Shown here: positions 18,070-29,125 of the stretch, piece after piece
How the letters are laid out: every line of letters starts with the position of its first letter
Numbering within the stretch: the first letter of the stretch is position 1
Assembly (NCBI RefSeq): GCF_022024235.1
Contig: NZ_CP091799.1
Span: forward strand, 69,501-133,500
Reading direction: 5' to 3'
DNA length: 64,000 nucleotides
Origin: Segatella baroniae B14
GTDB taxonomy: Bacteria > Bacteroidota > Bacteroidia > Bacteroidales > Bacteroidaceae
Position numbers and translations under genes: made by a program
Notes under the pieces: model-generated
What the model saw: the letters and a program-made list of their open reading frames with translations, nothing else
Told to the model about the DNA's origin: nothing
Database searches by the model: none

Positions 18070-19404
18070 ATGAAAAAAATCTTATTAATAGCCTTATTAT
18101 TTGTAGCTGGCTGGTCTGGTTGTCAGACTGTAAATGCCAAAGCAAAAAAACAATTATGGCCTGATGGCACTCCTATAGATTCTTGGTTTAATGATACCAC
18201 TAAGGTTGATGTAGCACAGTTGGGCAAGAAATATGTGATTACAGACTATGGTGTTGTTCGCGATAGTAATCTAGTGCAAACTGCTGCTATACAGAAAGTT
18301 ATAGATGTGGCTTCTCAACAGGGAGGTGGTGTAGTTGTAGTTCCTAAGGGAACTTTTCAGACGGGTAGTTTATTTTTTAAGAAGGGTACTCATCTTTATG
18401 TAGAAGAAGGTGGTGTGCTCAAGGGGTCTGATCGTATTGAGAACTTTGCTATTCAAGAAACTCGTATCGAAGGGCAAACCTGTAAGTATTTTACGGCTAT
18501 CGTTAATGCCGATGGTCTGGATGGATTTACCATCGCCGGAAAGGGAACAATTAATGGTAATGGCTATCATTATTGGAAGGAATTTTGGATTCGTCGCGAA
18601 TGGAATCGTCAGTGCACCAATAAAGATGCTCAGCGTCCTCGTCTTGTTTATATTTCTAATTGTAAGAATGTAACCGTACAGGATGTGCATCTTATCAATA
18701 GTCCTTTCTGGACCAATCATCTCTATAGAAGCAACCATGTGCGTTATTTAGATTGCTATATATATGCTCCGACAGAGGGTGTAAAGGCACCAAGTAGTGA
18801 TGCTATTGATATCGATGTATGCGATGATGTTTTGATAAATGGCTGTTTCATGAATGTAAATGATGATGCCGTAGTATTAAAAGGTGGTAAGGGTACTTAT
18901 GCTGATGTTGATTCAACGAATGGTCCTTGCAATCGTATCATGATTCAGAATTGTCATTATGGTATTGTCCATGGTTGTCTGACATTGGGAAGTGAAAGTG
19001 TTCACGACCGTAATGTTATCCTTCGTAACATTAAGGTTGATAAAGCACATCGTGTGCTTTGGTTAAAGATGCGTCCTGATACACCTCAGCATTATGAGTA
19101 TGTTACAGTAAGCAATATTACTGGTAATTGTGAGAACTTCTTAGTTGTTCGTCCTTGGACCCAGTTCTATGAAAAGCAGAATCGTCCGGATATGCCTACA
19201 AGTCAGTGCAATAATATTGCGATAGAAAATATTAAAATGGATTGTGGTAATTTCTTTAATGTAGGGACTAGCGATAAATACATCTTGAATGATTTTTCAT
19301 TTAAGGATATCCATATTCAGGATGAGAAAAATTCATTCGATAAGAATATGATTACCAATACAACGGTAAAGAATGTTGTCATCAATGGTGAAAAGGTGAA
19401 GTAA
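18070..19404 (+). CDS. GH28 family hydrolase, rhamnogalacturonan type
   Basis: This 444-residue protein has a hydrophobic export signal that may be read either as a lipoprotein signal (WSGC near residue 20) or as a cleavable peptide. A right-handed beta-helix follows. GH28 motifs are APSSDAIDIDVCDD, NVNDDAVVLKGG, HGCLTLGSES and WLKMRPDTPQHYE. Its divergence from plain polygalacturonases and its place beside a CE12-type esterase and PL11 lyases suggest rhamnogalacturonan fragments as substrate; this is inference. Its TAA overlaps a following ATG (TAATG), so it is translationally linked to the esterase. Confidence 0.88.
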   Translation: MKKILLIALLFVAGWSGCQTVNAKAKKQLWPDGTPIDSWFNDTTKVDVAQLGKKYVITDYGVVRDSNLVQTAAIQKVIDVASQQGGGVVVVPKGTFQTGSLFFKKGTHLYVEEGGVLKGSDRIENFAIQETRIEGQTCKYFTAIVNADGLDGFTIAGKGTINGNGYHYWKEFWIRREWNRQCTNKDAQRPRLVYISNCKNVTVQDVHLINSPFWTNHLYRSNHVRYLDCYIYAPTEGVKAPSSDAIDIDVCDDVLINGCFMNVNDDAVVLKGGKGTYADVDSTNGPCNRIMIQNCHYGIVHGCLTLGSESVHDRNVILRNIKVDKAHRVLWLKMRPDTPQHYEYVTVSNITGNCENFLVVRPWTQFYEKQNRPDMPTSQCNNIAIENIKMDCGNFFNVGTSDKYILNDFSFKDIHIQDEKNSFDKNMITNTTVKNVVINGEKVK

Positions 19405-19421
19405 TGATTATAGGAAGGACC

Positions 19422-20666
19422 ATGAAAATAAAATTGTTATTAGCAGGCTTGCTTTTGAGTGCATTAGGGGTGTCTGCTCAGACATATCAGTTTGATATGA
19501 CAAAAAGTCAGCCTAATTATACAGATCAAGCAGGATATGGCTATGATGTTGTAGCTGCACCAGAACAGAAAGATATTAAAAAAGCATTCTTTTTTTCTGT
19601 AAAAGTTCCGGATGGTAATTATCGTGTTACCGTAACTTTAGGTAGTAGTAAGCGTGCAGCATCTACAGTTGTTCGTGCGGAATGTCGTCGTCTCTTTCTT
19701 GAAGAGTGCGTAACGAAGAAAGGTAAATATCAGACATTCTCGTTTTTGGTCAATAAGCGCAGCCCTTATATTAATAATAAGGAACGCGTACTTATAAAAG
19801 ATAGGGAGAGAGAATATCTTCATTGGGATGATCGCCTGACATTGGAGTTTAATGGTTCTGCTCCTGCTGTTCGGGAGATACGAGTTGAGCGTGATACGAT
19901 AGCACCTACAGTTTTCCTTTGTGGCAACTCTACTGTTGTCGATCAAGCCAAAGAGCCTTGGGCTAGTTGGGGACAGATGATTCCTCGCTGGTTTGATGAT
20001 CAGGTATGTTTTGCTAACTTTGCGGAAAGTGGACTTACGGCATCATCTTTTATCGCCCAGAAACGTCTTGATAAAATTATGAGTATGATTAAGAAGGGTG
20101 ATTATGTGCTTTGTGAATTTGGTCATAATGATCAGAAAGAAAAAGGTCCCGGTGCTGGCGCATATTATAATTTCTCCTTTGCATTGAAGAAATTTATAGA
20201 TATGACTCGCAAAGCAGGGGCAACCATAATTTTTGTTACTCCAACGCAGCGTCGTGCATGGGATACAAGTAAGACTAAAATTTTAGAAACACACAGTAAT
20301 TATCCGGAGGCGATGCGTGCTGTTGCTATTCGAGAAAAGGTTCCTGTAATAGAACTTCATGACATGACTCGTACATTCTTCGAAACTTTAGGTTATGACA
20401 ATAGTACGAAAGCTTTGGTTCATTATCCAGCAAATACATTTCCTGGTCAGACAACAGCATTGGCAGATAATACACACTTCAATCAATATGGCGCTTATGA
20501 AGTGTCAAAAATGGTTGTGATGGGCATGAAAAAGCTTCAGTTGCCAATTGTTAATAATTTAAGAAATGATTGGAAAGATTATAATCCAGCCCAACCAGAT
20601 GATTGGAAAACATTTCATTGGGCACTTTGTCCGATTTATGAGACGATAAAGCCAGATGGTAATTAG
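19422..20666 (+). CDS. CE12-type rhamnogalacturonan acetylesterase (SGNH fold)
   Basis: The protein is about 414 residues with a signal peptide (MKIKLLLAGLLLSALGVSAQ). Residues 21-160 form a beta-rich accessory domain. The SGNH hydrolase domain has block I FLCGNSTVVDQA (nucleophile Ser170), block III EFGHNDQ and block V ADNTHFNQYGAYE (Asp/His pair), as in CE12 esterases that remove acetyl groups from rhamnogalacturonan. The start at 19422 follows GGAAGG, a plausible ribosome binding site. An ATG at 19404 overlapping the upstream stop is the alternative. Confidence 0.9.
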   Translation: MKIKLLLAGLLLSALGVSAQTYQFDMTKSQPNYTDQAGYGYDVVAAPEQKDIKKAFFFSVKVPDGNYRVTVTLGSSKRAASTVVRAECRRLFLEECVTKKGKYQTFSFLVNKRSPYINNKERVLIKDREREYLHWDDRLTLEFNGSAPAVREIRVERDTIAPTVFLCGNSTVVDQAKEPWASWGQMIPRWFDDQVCFANFAESGLTASSFIAQKRLDKIMSMIKKGDYVLCEFGHNDQKEKGPGAGAYYNFSFALKKFIDMTRKAGATIIFVTPTQRRAWDTSKTKILETHSNYPEAMRAVAIREKVPVIELHDMTRTFFETLGYDNSTKALVHYPANTFPGQTTALADNTHFNQYGAYEVSKMVVMGMKKLQLPIVNNLRNDWKDYNPAQPDDWKTFHWALCPIYETIKPDGN

Positions 20667-20688
20667 ATATATATAATAAAAAAGGTAT

Positions 20689-20731
20689 TTTCCCCTTCTT
20701 GAACGTGAGTTTTGGAAGGGGATTTTTTTTT
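20689..20731 (+). terminator. Terminator after the CE12 gene
   Basis: TCCCCTTC (20691-20698) pairs with GAAGGGGA (20715-20722), and a run of nine T follows. It separates GH28-CE12 from the first susC unit. Confidence 0.85.
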
Positions 20732-20809
20732 GTACTCATTGTAAATGTTAAATATCAAAAAATAAAGTCTTGTAATCAAAAATTACGGGTGTATAGATAC
20801 AATTTTAGG

Positions 20810-20817
20810 TACTTTTG
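20810..20817 (+). promoter_or_regulatory. -7 box (TACTTTTG) for the first susC/susD unit
   Basis: TACTTTTG gives a leader of about 140 bases before the susC start at 20963. There is no -33 TTTG at the usual spacing, as is common for activator-dependent glycan-locus promoters. The 296 bases between the CE12 gene and susC hold only the terminator, this box and the long leader; the short open frame over the leader is not believable as a gene. Confidence 0.5.
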
Positions 20818-20962
20818 CCATCGTAATAAACTATACTTAATAAGATTATACCATCGGTTGCGCATCAACCTACGGCCTAATTTTAACAAAATATGCCACG
20901 AAAGACCTTGTGCTGGTTACATGTGGACCTAATAAAGATAATATAACAACCTAATTAATAAC

Positions 20963-23900
20963 ATGAATAGTAAAAAGCTATTAAAAACAACAGCTCTACC
21001 AACGGTAGTTGCATGTTCGGCTTTAGCATTCAGTCCTTACGGAGTGCAGACAGCTAATGCTGCAGTTCAGATTGCCCAGCAGGCTAACAGTATCAAGGGT
21101 ACTGTAGTAGATGATATGGGTGAGCCTGTTATTGGTGCTACTATCAAGGTAGTTGGTGCCAAGGGCACAGGAACAGTAACCGACTTGGATGGTAATTTTG
21201 TATTGAATGTAAAGCCAGGTACCAAACTACAAATCTCTTAAATTGGTTATGATAATGTAACAGTAGATGCAAAGAATGGTTTAAAAGTGCAGCTGAAATC
21301 TGCTGGTGCTGTAAATCTGAAAGGCGTCGAAGTTGTAGCCTATGGTGTTCAGAAGAAAGTGACCGTTACAGGTGCTTTGTCATCTGTCAAAGGTGATGAT
21401 TTGGTAAAAACTCCAATATCTTCTGTTAATAATGTTTTGGCGGGTCAGCTTTCAGGTGTGACAACTGTTCAGTATTCCGGTGAGCCTGGTAGTGATGCAG
21501 CTTCTATTTTCGTTCGTGGTAAAGGTTCATGGGAAAATTCTTCTCCATTGATTCAAGTTGATGGTGTAGAACGTTCTATGAGCGATATAGACCCTAATGA
21601 AATTGAAAGCATTACGGTCTTGAAAGATGCATCTGCTACTGCTGTGTTCGGTGTACGTGGTGCAAATGGTGTTGTTTTGATTACTACCAAACGTGGTCAG
21701 GAGGGTAAAGCTAAAATTACAGCTTCTACAACATTCTCAGCGCTGACACCTACTAAAATGGTAGAGCAAGCTTCTTCTTATGATTATGCCACATTCTATA
21801 ATGCAATGTTAGCCAATGATGGTAGTGGAGCTCGTTTTTCACAGTCTGTTATTGATCACTTCAAAAATGGTGACGATCCTATTCGTTTCCCAAATATGAA
21901 GTGGGCTGATTACATTATGAAAGATGTTACTTTGCAGACACAGAGTAACGTGAATATTTCTGGTGGTACTAAGAAACTCCGCTATTTCATCAGTGCTGGT
22001 ATGTATACCACTGGTGGCTTGTTCAAGCAGTTTGATGAGTCATATGATAATGATTATCGTTATGAGCGCTTTAACTATCGTGCTAATATAGACTTGGATC
22101 TCACTCCAACAACTACGTTGAGTGCGAATCTTTCTGGTATGATAGATGAGGCTAAAAAACCATATACAGGTCAGGGCTCATCTGGTATGATAAAGAATAT
22201 TTATTATGCGACTCCTTTCTCAAGTCCTGGTATTGTTGATGGTCGTTATATTGTAAATACTGTATCAACAGCAGATAACAGTGACGGTCAAGTCCTTCCA
22301 TTTGTAGGAAGTACAGCTATGACTTATTATGGTTCTGGTTTTATGAACACTAATAAGAATAAGTTGAGTATGGACTTGCAACTTACTCAAAAATTGGATT
22401 TCATTACAAAAGGTCTTTCTTGGAGAGTTAAGGGCTCATATAATAGCCAGTTTGATGTTTATAAGCAGGGCTCTGCTTCTGTAGCTACTTATACCCCAGT
22501 ATATCAGGGGCTTGATGCTGAAGGTAATTCTACATATCTTTATCGTAAGAATGGTGATACGACAGAACCTTCATATGCTGAAAGTCGTGGCAAGGCACGT
22601 GATTGGTATTTTGAAACCGCTTTTAATTATAATCGTACCTTTGGTATGCACACCGTCGGAGCTCTTGCTTTGTATAATCAGAGTAAGACTTATTATCCTT
22701 CTGGTAGTTATTCTGATATTCCTCATGGTTATGTAGGTTTGGTTGGTCGTGTTACTTACGACTGGAATAACCGTTATATGGCTGAGTTTAACGTAGGTTA
22801 TAATGGTTCTGAAAACTTTGCACCAGAAAAGCGATATGGTTTCTTCCCTGCAGGTTCTGTGGGATGGGTAGCTAGTGACGAGCCATTCTTTAAGCCTTTA
22901 AAGAAAGTGATTTCTTTCTTGAAACTTCGTGCATCATGGGGCCTTGTTGGTAATGACTGGTTGGGTTCTGCTTATCGATTCTACTATACAGCAGACCCAT
23001 ATACACCTAACCAGACAGCTTTGTTCAATAGAACAGGTAAAGATGGTGGTGCATATGGTTACAACTTTGGTGTAGAAAATGGTACAACAAAGTATGGTGC
23101 TATCGAATCTCAAAAGCATAATCCAGATATTACATGGGAAACTGCCTTTAAGCAGGATTATGGTGTAGATGTTAATTTCTTTAATGATCGTCTTCGTGCA
23201 ACATTTGATTATTTCAGGGAGCGTCGTAAGGATATCTTCGTTTCTGATGGTACTGTTCCTACTTTCATAGGTTTTACTGCACCTCGTGCAAACTTGGGTG
23301 AAGCGAAATCTTGGGGTTATGAAGTTTCTTTAAACTGGAATGATAAGATTGGCAAGGAATTCCGCTATTGGGTAAAGGCAAATCTTTCTTATAACCAGAA
23401 TGAAGTCATTGATGCTCGAGAGGCACCTATGAATAACGAATATCAGTATTCTAAGGGTCATCGTATTGGTGCTCGTTCTCAGTATAAGTTCTGGAAATTC
23501 TACTATGAAGGAGCTGAGACTGATTATGAAAAGGAATTTGGTTCTGCGTTCCCTAAGCAGTTGGTAAATACGTTGGAACCTGGTGATGCTGTTTATGTAG
23601 ATTTGGATAAAAATGGAATCATAGATGGTAATGATATGAGCCGTGATTATGGTTATACAGATGATCCTGAGTATATTGCAGGTTTGAACTTCGGTTTCCA
23701 GTGGAAAGGTCTTTCATTGAATGCTCAGTTCACAGGCGCTTGGAATGTATCTCGTATGCTTAGTGATGTGTTCCGTCAGCCATTCTATAGTTCTTCTTCT
23801 ACAACAGAAGGTGGCTTGCTTCAGTATCATGTAGATAACACTTGGACTGCAGAGAATCCTTCTCAGAGTTCTGAATATCCACGTGCGACTTGGACAAATG

Positions 23901-24160
23901 CCGCTCAGAACTATGCTACTTCTACATTATATGAAAAGGATGCTAAATACTTGCGTTTGAAGACCTTGATGGTTGCATATGATTTCAAATTCCCATTCAT
24001 GAAGACTTTGGGCTTAACTCAGTTACAAGTTTCTTTGAGTGGTTACAACCTCTTTACAGTTACTCCTTATAAGTGGGGTGATCCTGAGACTCGTGCTTCT
24101 AATGCACCTTCTTATCCACTTCAGAGAACATATACACTTGGTGTAAAGGTTGGATTCTAA
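20963..24160 (+). pseudogene. susC: SusC-family TonB-dependent transporter broken by one in-frame stop
   Basis: Read through, this is a normal SusC protein of about 1,065 residues: signal peptide, carboxypeptidase-like domain (IKGTVVDDMGEPVIGATIKV, then TVTDLDGNFVLNVKPGTKL), TonB-box-like VVAYGVQKK, plug (ESITVLKDASATAVFGVRGA) and a C-terminal barrel ending VKVGF. The codon at 21239-21241 is TAA, exactly where family members have Tyr in the pattern LQISYIGYD, so one base change from TAT or TAC explains it. Reading frame and coding quality are intact on both sides. The upstream piece is 92 residues. Restart near 21287 (GTG) would give a protein with no signal peptide. It may be a fresh pseudogene, a mixed-population mutation or a sequencing error. 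The paired susD follows after 15 bases and is intact. Confidence 0.88.
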
Positions 24161-24175
24161 ACGATAAAGATAATT

Positions 24176-26239
24176 ATGAAATTAAATAAATTATATAAAG
24201 GAGTTACTTGCCTTTTGTTGGGTACTGCGATGTTTACTGCTTGTACCGACAAAGTTGCTTTTGGTGATTCTTTCTTGGATAAGGCTGCTGGTAACACGGT
24301 AACAGAGGATACTGTTTTTAACAGTGCAGAATATACTGGTCAGTTCTTAAATTCCATATATGCACTTCAGTATTATGGATTACCATATAATAATAATTGT
24401 GGTAATTCTGCTAGTCCATGGACTGGTAAATTTGATCAGGTTACCGATTGTTGGTTAATGCATTGGGATAATAATACTATTTATAAGGCTTATTATTCTG
24501 GAACATTGGATGCTACTCAAACGCCATTGTTCTCATATAGTAATGATAATGTATGGCAGGCTGTTCGTGCAGGTTGGAAATTAATTGAGCATCTTCCTAC
24601 TGTACCAGGCTTGACAGATGCTGAAAAGGCTAGTATGGAAGCACAGGCTAAATGTCTGATAGCAGCACGTTACTTTGATTTGTTCTCTGTTTATGGTGGA
24701 CTTCCGATTGTAGATCATGCTTATACAGGTACCGAGGGTAGCTATGAGTTGCCACGTGCAACTGTAGATTCAACAGTACAATTTATGACAGGTTTGTTGG
24801 ATGAGGCAATTCAGTCTGGTGGTTTACGTTGGGCTTATGATGGTAATACTACAGAGACAGATTCTACCAATAATATTGGCCGTTGGACTAAGGCTGGAGC
24901 TATGGCCTTGAAAGCTAAAATTTTGACTTTCGCTGCTTCTCCAATCTTCAATGCAGACCAGGGTTATTATGGTGGTTCTTCAGAGGCTGAGCAGAAACAT
25001 TTGGTATGGTATGGTAATTATGATGCAACACGTTGGCAGAAAGCTCTTAAGGCTTGTCAAGATTTCTTTGCAGAATTGAGCGCTCATGGTTGGTATAAAT
25101 TGACACAACCAGAAGATGTCGGTTGTACAAGAACTCCGGATGGTTATCGTCAGGCCTATCGTAAAGGTTATGCACATCAGGGTAGTCATGAGATTATTCA
25201 CTCTGTTCGTGTTGGTGGTGTAGATGCATTTAAGTCTGGTACTTATACTTGGCATCAATGGCATGATTCTCCTGCTCGCCAAAACTGTCTTCCTACTCAG
25301 GAATATATAGAAATGTTCCCTTGGAGCGATGGTACTCCATTTAATTGGAAAACTGATTCTATTAAGGGACGTTTAACAGGGGTTAATGGTCGTATGTTCT
25401 ATAAGTACAAAGCTGTTCGTGGTGGTGTTGTAAAAACTGCATCTCGCGACCCTCGTTTATATGAAGAGTGTATTGTTAATGGTCAGCAAAAGTCTTTAGA
25501 CTGGACTTCTGGTACATCTAATGGTGATGTTTATGAACTTTGGGTCGGTGGCTATGATGCTGCTTATAATGTCGCTTCTTATGATGATAAGACCAGTAAA
25601 GTAAAGGTGACCGAGGCCTTAACTTCACGTTATGCTACAGGTTACGATGATAACAAATATTATATGAATCAGGACTACCTTCGTCAGTATACTCAGTGGG
25701 TATATTTGAGTTTGGATGAAATGTATCTGATGTATGCTGAATGTTTGGCACAGACAGGTAATCTGACATCTGCTCTTGATCAGGTTGATATAGTTCGTAG
25801 TCGTGTTGGTTTGGATCCATTAGCTAGTTGTAATCCAACTCTTAATTTGACTTCAAACAAGGATAATTTGATCAATGAAATCCTTCGCGAACGCGCTTGT
25901 GAGTTAGGCTTGAGCAACAATCACTATTATGATATGATTCGTTATAAGAGAGGTGATTGGATGACAAAACCTCTGCATGGTCTGATAACTTATCGTATGC
26001 AGAAGAATGCTGCCGGTAAGTGGGTTAGAGTATATGGTCCTTGGATGGGTGCAGATAAAGATGCAGGAGAGGTTGAACCTTCTCGTTTTGAATATGAGAA
26101 GTTTGAAATCCAAAATCGTAAACATGCATTATGGGGTCAGAATCCAACATCACAGACTGTTACTAAATGGTTCTTGTGGCCTTTCCCACAGTCAGAAATC
26201 AATAAGCAGTATGGTCTGGTACAGAATCCAGGATGGTAA
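24176..26239 (+). CDS. susD: SusD/RagB-family surface glycan-binding lipoprotein
   Basis: The 687-residue lipoprotein has a type II signal peptide with lipobox MFTAC (Cys around residue 23). The SusD helical TPR-like scaffold is seen in AKCLIAARYFDLFSVYGGLPIVDHAY, GAMALKAKILTFAASPIFN and the C-terminal NEILRERACELGLSNNHYYD. It would sit on the cell surface as a lid on the SusC barrel encoded just upstream, which is interrupted here. It is longer than a typical SusD (about 500-600), with inserts in the second half. Confidence 0.93.
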   Translation: MKLNKLYKGVTCLLLGTAMFTACTDKVAFGDSFLDKAAGNTVTEDTVFNSAEYTGQFLNSIYALQYYGLPYNNNCGNSASPWTGKFDQVTDCWLMHWDNNTIYKAYYSGTLDATQTPLFSYSNDNVWQAVRAGWKLIEHLPTVPGLTDAEKASMEAQAKCLIAARYFDLFSVYGGLPIVDHAYTGTEGSYELPRATVDSTVQFMTGLLDEAIQSGGLRWAYDGNTTETDSTNNIGRWTKAGAMALKAKILTFAASPIFNADQGYYGGSSEAEQKHLVWYGNYDATRWQKALKACQDFFAELSAHGWYKLTQPEDVGCTRTPDGYRQAYRKGYAHQGSHEIIHSVRVGGVDAFKSGTYTWHQWHDSPARQNCLPTQEYIEMFPWSDGTPFNWKTDSIKGRLTGVNGRMFYKYKAVRGGVVKTASRDPRLYEECIVNGQQKSLDWTSGTSNGDVYELWVGGYDAAYNVASYDDKTSKVKVTEALTSRYATGYDDNKYYMNQDYLRQYTQWVYLSLDEMYLMYAECLAQTGNLTSALDQVDIVRSRVGLDPLASCNPTLNLTSNKDNLINEILRERACELGLSNNHYYDMIRYKRGDWMTKPLHGLITYRMQKNAAGKWVRVYGPWMGADKDAGEVEPSRFEYEKFEIQNRKHALWGQNPTSQTVTKWFLWPFPQSEINKQYGLVQNPGW

Positions 26240-26280
26240 TTTTTTTGATATGTTTATTATCAATTGTTAATTGAATCACA

Positions 26281-29106
26281 ATGAATAAGAAAAATATATA
26301 TGCGATTTCTCTGCTGGTAAGTTCTGTCTTACCAGCAGTAGCGCAAAATGATTCTGTTAGTTCTGCTAGTCGATTTGTTAATCAGACTATTGAGGTTGGA
26401 GCCAACAAGAATTTTACACGTAAGCATTCTACGGCAGCAGTTACCGTTATCGAGAATAAAGATGTAAATAAGCGTTCAGCCAAAAACATCGGCAATTCTA
26501 TTATAGGTCAGGGTGGTAATGGTCTTGTCTCTTTGCAAAATGCAGGTTTGTATTATGCTGCTGATCCTACTTTTTATGTTCGTGGACTTCAGTCATTAAG
26601 TACTAGCAATCCTTTAATATTGGTTGATGGAATTGAGCGTGATATTACCTTTATAGATCCACTTGAGGTTGAGAGTGTAGCCATCTTGAAAGATGCAGCA
26701 GCAACAGCTCTTTATGGTTATAAGGGTATTAATGGTGCTATTCAGGTAACAACAAAACGTGGTAAGTATAATTCTAAAGAAATTAAGGTAACTTACGACC
26801 ATTTATTTAATTACCAGATAGATCGTCCTAAGTTTATTGATGCACCTACATATGCGAGCGCAATGAATGAGGCTTTGGCTAACGAGGGTGCTTCTGCTAA
26901 ATATACAGGACAGGAAATAGAAGCGTTCCGAAATGGAACTTATTCTAATCTCTATCCAAATGTAAATTGGGTAGATGAAACGTTCCGTCATCATGGTGTA
27001 ACCAATAAAATAGGTGCAGAGTTCACGGGTGGAACGAATAATTTCCGTTATTATACGATGGTGAATTTGCTTTCTGATAAAGGATTCATCAACAACACGA
27101 AGGATGATAATGGTAACAATACTCAGGATAAATTCGTACGTGGTAACCTTCGTATAAATCTTGATGTCGATTTGACCAATACGACCAAGATGAAGGTGAA
27201 TGCCTTGGGTATGTTAAGTGAAATGTCTCGTCCTGGTAACCAGACCGATCTTTGGGGCTTGGTATATGCTTTGCCAGCAGCTGCATTCCCAATTAAAAAT
27301 GCAGAAACTGATCTTTGGGGTGGTAGCGTAACATGGGCTGGTACCAATAATCCTGTGGCGAATACAGCTGGTGCTGCTTATTATAAATTGCATAATCGTG
27401 CATTATATGGTGATGTAACCTTAGATCAAGATTTAGGTATGTTCTTGAAAGGTTTAAGTGCAACTTTAAAATTTGGCTATGATACTTATTCTACTGTTTA
27501 TGAGAATCATAGTAAAACATTCCCTTATTCATATTACACCGCTATTGATTGGGAATCTGGCAGTCCTGTTGGTACAGGTTTAACTACTGGTGGTCAAGCT
27601 GGTACACAAAGTCAGGAAGCTAATACGAATTCATATCATAAGCGTTTTACTTTTAATGGAGGCTTAAATTTTGAACGTAGTTTTGAGCATCATCATTATT
27701 GGTATTCTTCTTTGCGTTGGGATTATGAATATGAAAATGCTACAGGAGTAAATACAACCGTTTATCGTCAGAATGCTTCTTGGCTCAATCATTATGAATA
27801 CAAGAATCGTTATATTGCAGAGTTAGCTCTCGTAGCTTCTGGTTCTAGTCGTTTAGCACCGGGAACCAAGTGGTCTTTCTCACCAACAATAAGTGGTGCT
27901 TGGATTATCAGTAACGAGAACAATGTTAAAGATTCGAAGTGGATTGATCTTTTGAAACTTCGTGTGTCTTATGGTCACCTCAATGCTGATTATCTTCCAG
28001 GCGATAATGTATGGACTTATTATACACAGAGTTATTCTACTGATGGTGTAACATATCCTTTTAATTCTGGTTATGATTCCGATTTCGGTCGAACAACTTT
28101 GGGTCAGATGGCAACCATAAGTCCTTATCATGAAACTTCTGATAAGTTTAATCTTGGTTTTGATGCTAGCTTATTTAAAGGTCTGAATATTCAAATGGAT
28201 CTATACTATCAGCATCGTGATAACATTTGGGTTTCTGGTTCAGGTGCTTATGGCTCTATTATTGGTTTTTCAGCACCTTATGTAAATCAGGGTGTTGTAA
28301 AGAGTTGGGGCTATGAAGCCAGTGCTGATTATACACATACATTTGGCCAGGTTAAATTTAATGTTGGTGGAACTTTCTCTTTGAATAAGAATAAGATTCA
28401 TAATCAGGCAGAAGAGCCACGTGCTTATGATAATTTGGTAACAACAGGTTATCCTTTAAATAGTATTTGGGGATTAAAGGCTCTTGGTCTATTCCAAAGT
28501 GAAGAGGAAATTGCAAATAGTCCTACCCAAACTTATTCATCTGTTCATCCTGGTGATATCAAGTATGAAGATGTTAACGGTGATAACAAGATTGATGATA
28601 ATGATAAGGTAAAATTAGGTTATAGCACCGCTGCTCCTGAAATTTACTATACTTTCCATCTTGGTGCTGAGTATAAAGGATTTGGTTTTGATGCAATGTT
28701 CCAGGGCGTAGGACAGTATTCTGCTATTTTGAATACAACAGGTTATTATTGGGGCTTAATCAGCAATCGTACTCTTTCTCAGTACGTCTATGATAATCGT
28801 TGGACTCCATCTAATACAAGTGCAGAGTTCCCTCGCTTAAGTTCTAGCTCTAATGCTAATAACTATCAGACAAGTTCTTTCTGGATGCGTGATCGTAGCT
28901 TCTTCAAGCTTCGCAATGTAGAAGTGTATTATAACTTCCCTAAGGAATTGTTAAGCAAGACAGGTTTCTTAAATGCTGCTAAACTGTATGTTCGTGGTGT
29001 AGATTTATTTACTTGTGATCATATTAAGACAGTTGATGCAGAATCATATGGCGCAACGAGTCCGTTGAACCGCAGTCTTGTTGTTGGTGCTTCACTTACA
29101 TTCTAA
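26281..29106 (+). CDS. susC: SusC-family transporter without the N-terminal carboxypeptidase-like domain
   Basis: The 941-residue outer-membrane protein has a signal peptide (MNKKNIYAISLLVSSVLPAVAQ), then goes almost straight to a plug (TFYVRGLQSLSTSNPLILVDGIERD, then VAILKDAAATALYGYKGINGAI) and the beta barrel ending LVVGASLTF. The VTD.DGN-type domain present in the other two SusC proteins is missing, and so is an obvious VVxGYG TonB box. It should pair with the SusD that follows. The gene lies 41 bases after the first susD, so all four genes may form one transcript. Confidence 0.92.
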   Translation: MNKKNIYAISLLVSSVLPAVAQNDSVSSASRFVNQTIEVGANKNFTRKHSTAAVTVIENKDVNKRSAKNIGNSIIGQGGNGLVSLQNAGLYYAADPTFYVRGLQSLSTSNPLILVDGIERDITFIDPLEVESVAILKDAAATALYGYKGINGAIQVTTKRGKYNSKEIKVTYDHLFNYQIDRPKFIDAPTYASAMNEALANEGASAKYTGQEIEAFRNGTYSNLYPNVNWVDETFRHHGVTNKIGAEFTGGTNNFRYYTMVNLLSDKGFINNTKDDNGNNTQDKFVRGNLRINLDVDLTNTTKMKVNALGMLSEMSRPGNQTDLWGLVYALPAAAFPIKNAETDLWGGSVTWAGTNNPVANTAGAAYYKLHNRALYGDVTLDQDLGMFLKGLSATLKFGYDTYSTVYENHSKTFPYSYYTAIDWESGSPVGTGLTTGGQAGTQSQEANTNSYHKRFTFNGGLNFERSFEHHHYWYSSLRWDYEYENATGVNTTVYRQNASWLNHYEYKNRYIAELALVASGSSRLAPGTKWSFSPTISGAWIISNENNVKDSKWIDLLKLRVSYGHLNADYLPGDNVWTYYTQSYSTDGVTYPFNSGYDSDFGRTTLGQMATISPYHETSDKFNLGFDASLFKGLNIQMDLYYQHRDNIWVSGSGAYGSIIGFSAPYVNQGVVKSWGYEASADYTHTFGQVKFNVGGTFSLNKNKIHNQAEEPRAYDNLVTTGYPLNSIWGLKALGLFQSEEEIANSPTQTYSSVHPGDIKYEDVNGDNKIDDNDKVKLGYSTAAPEIYYTFHLGAEYKGFGFDAMFQGVGQYSAILNTTGYYWGLISNRTLSQYVYDNRWTPSNTSAEFPRLSSSSNANNYQTSSFWMRDRSFFKLRNVEVYYNFPKELLSKTGFLNAAKLYVRGVDLFTCDHIKTVDAESYGATSPLNRSLVVGASLTF

Positions 29107-29125
29107 TAATAAATTGAATAAAGTT

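Noticed and set aside
20699-20932. Possible 77-residue gene before the first susC
   Set aside because: It covers the terminator, the -7 box and the susC leader, and its amino-acid make-up is not protein-like.
20963-24160. Stop codon reassignment to explain the TAA in susC
   Set aside because: TAA ends many other genes in the window, so it is used as a normal stop.
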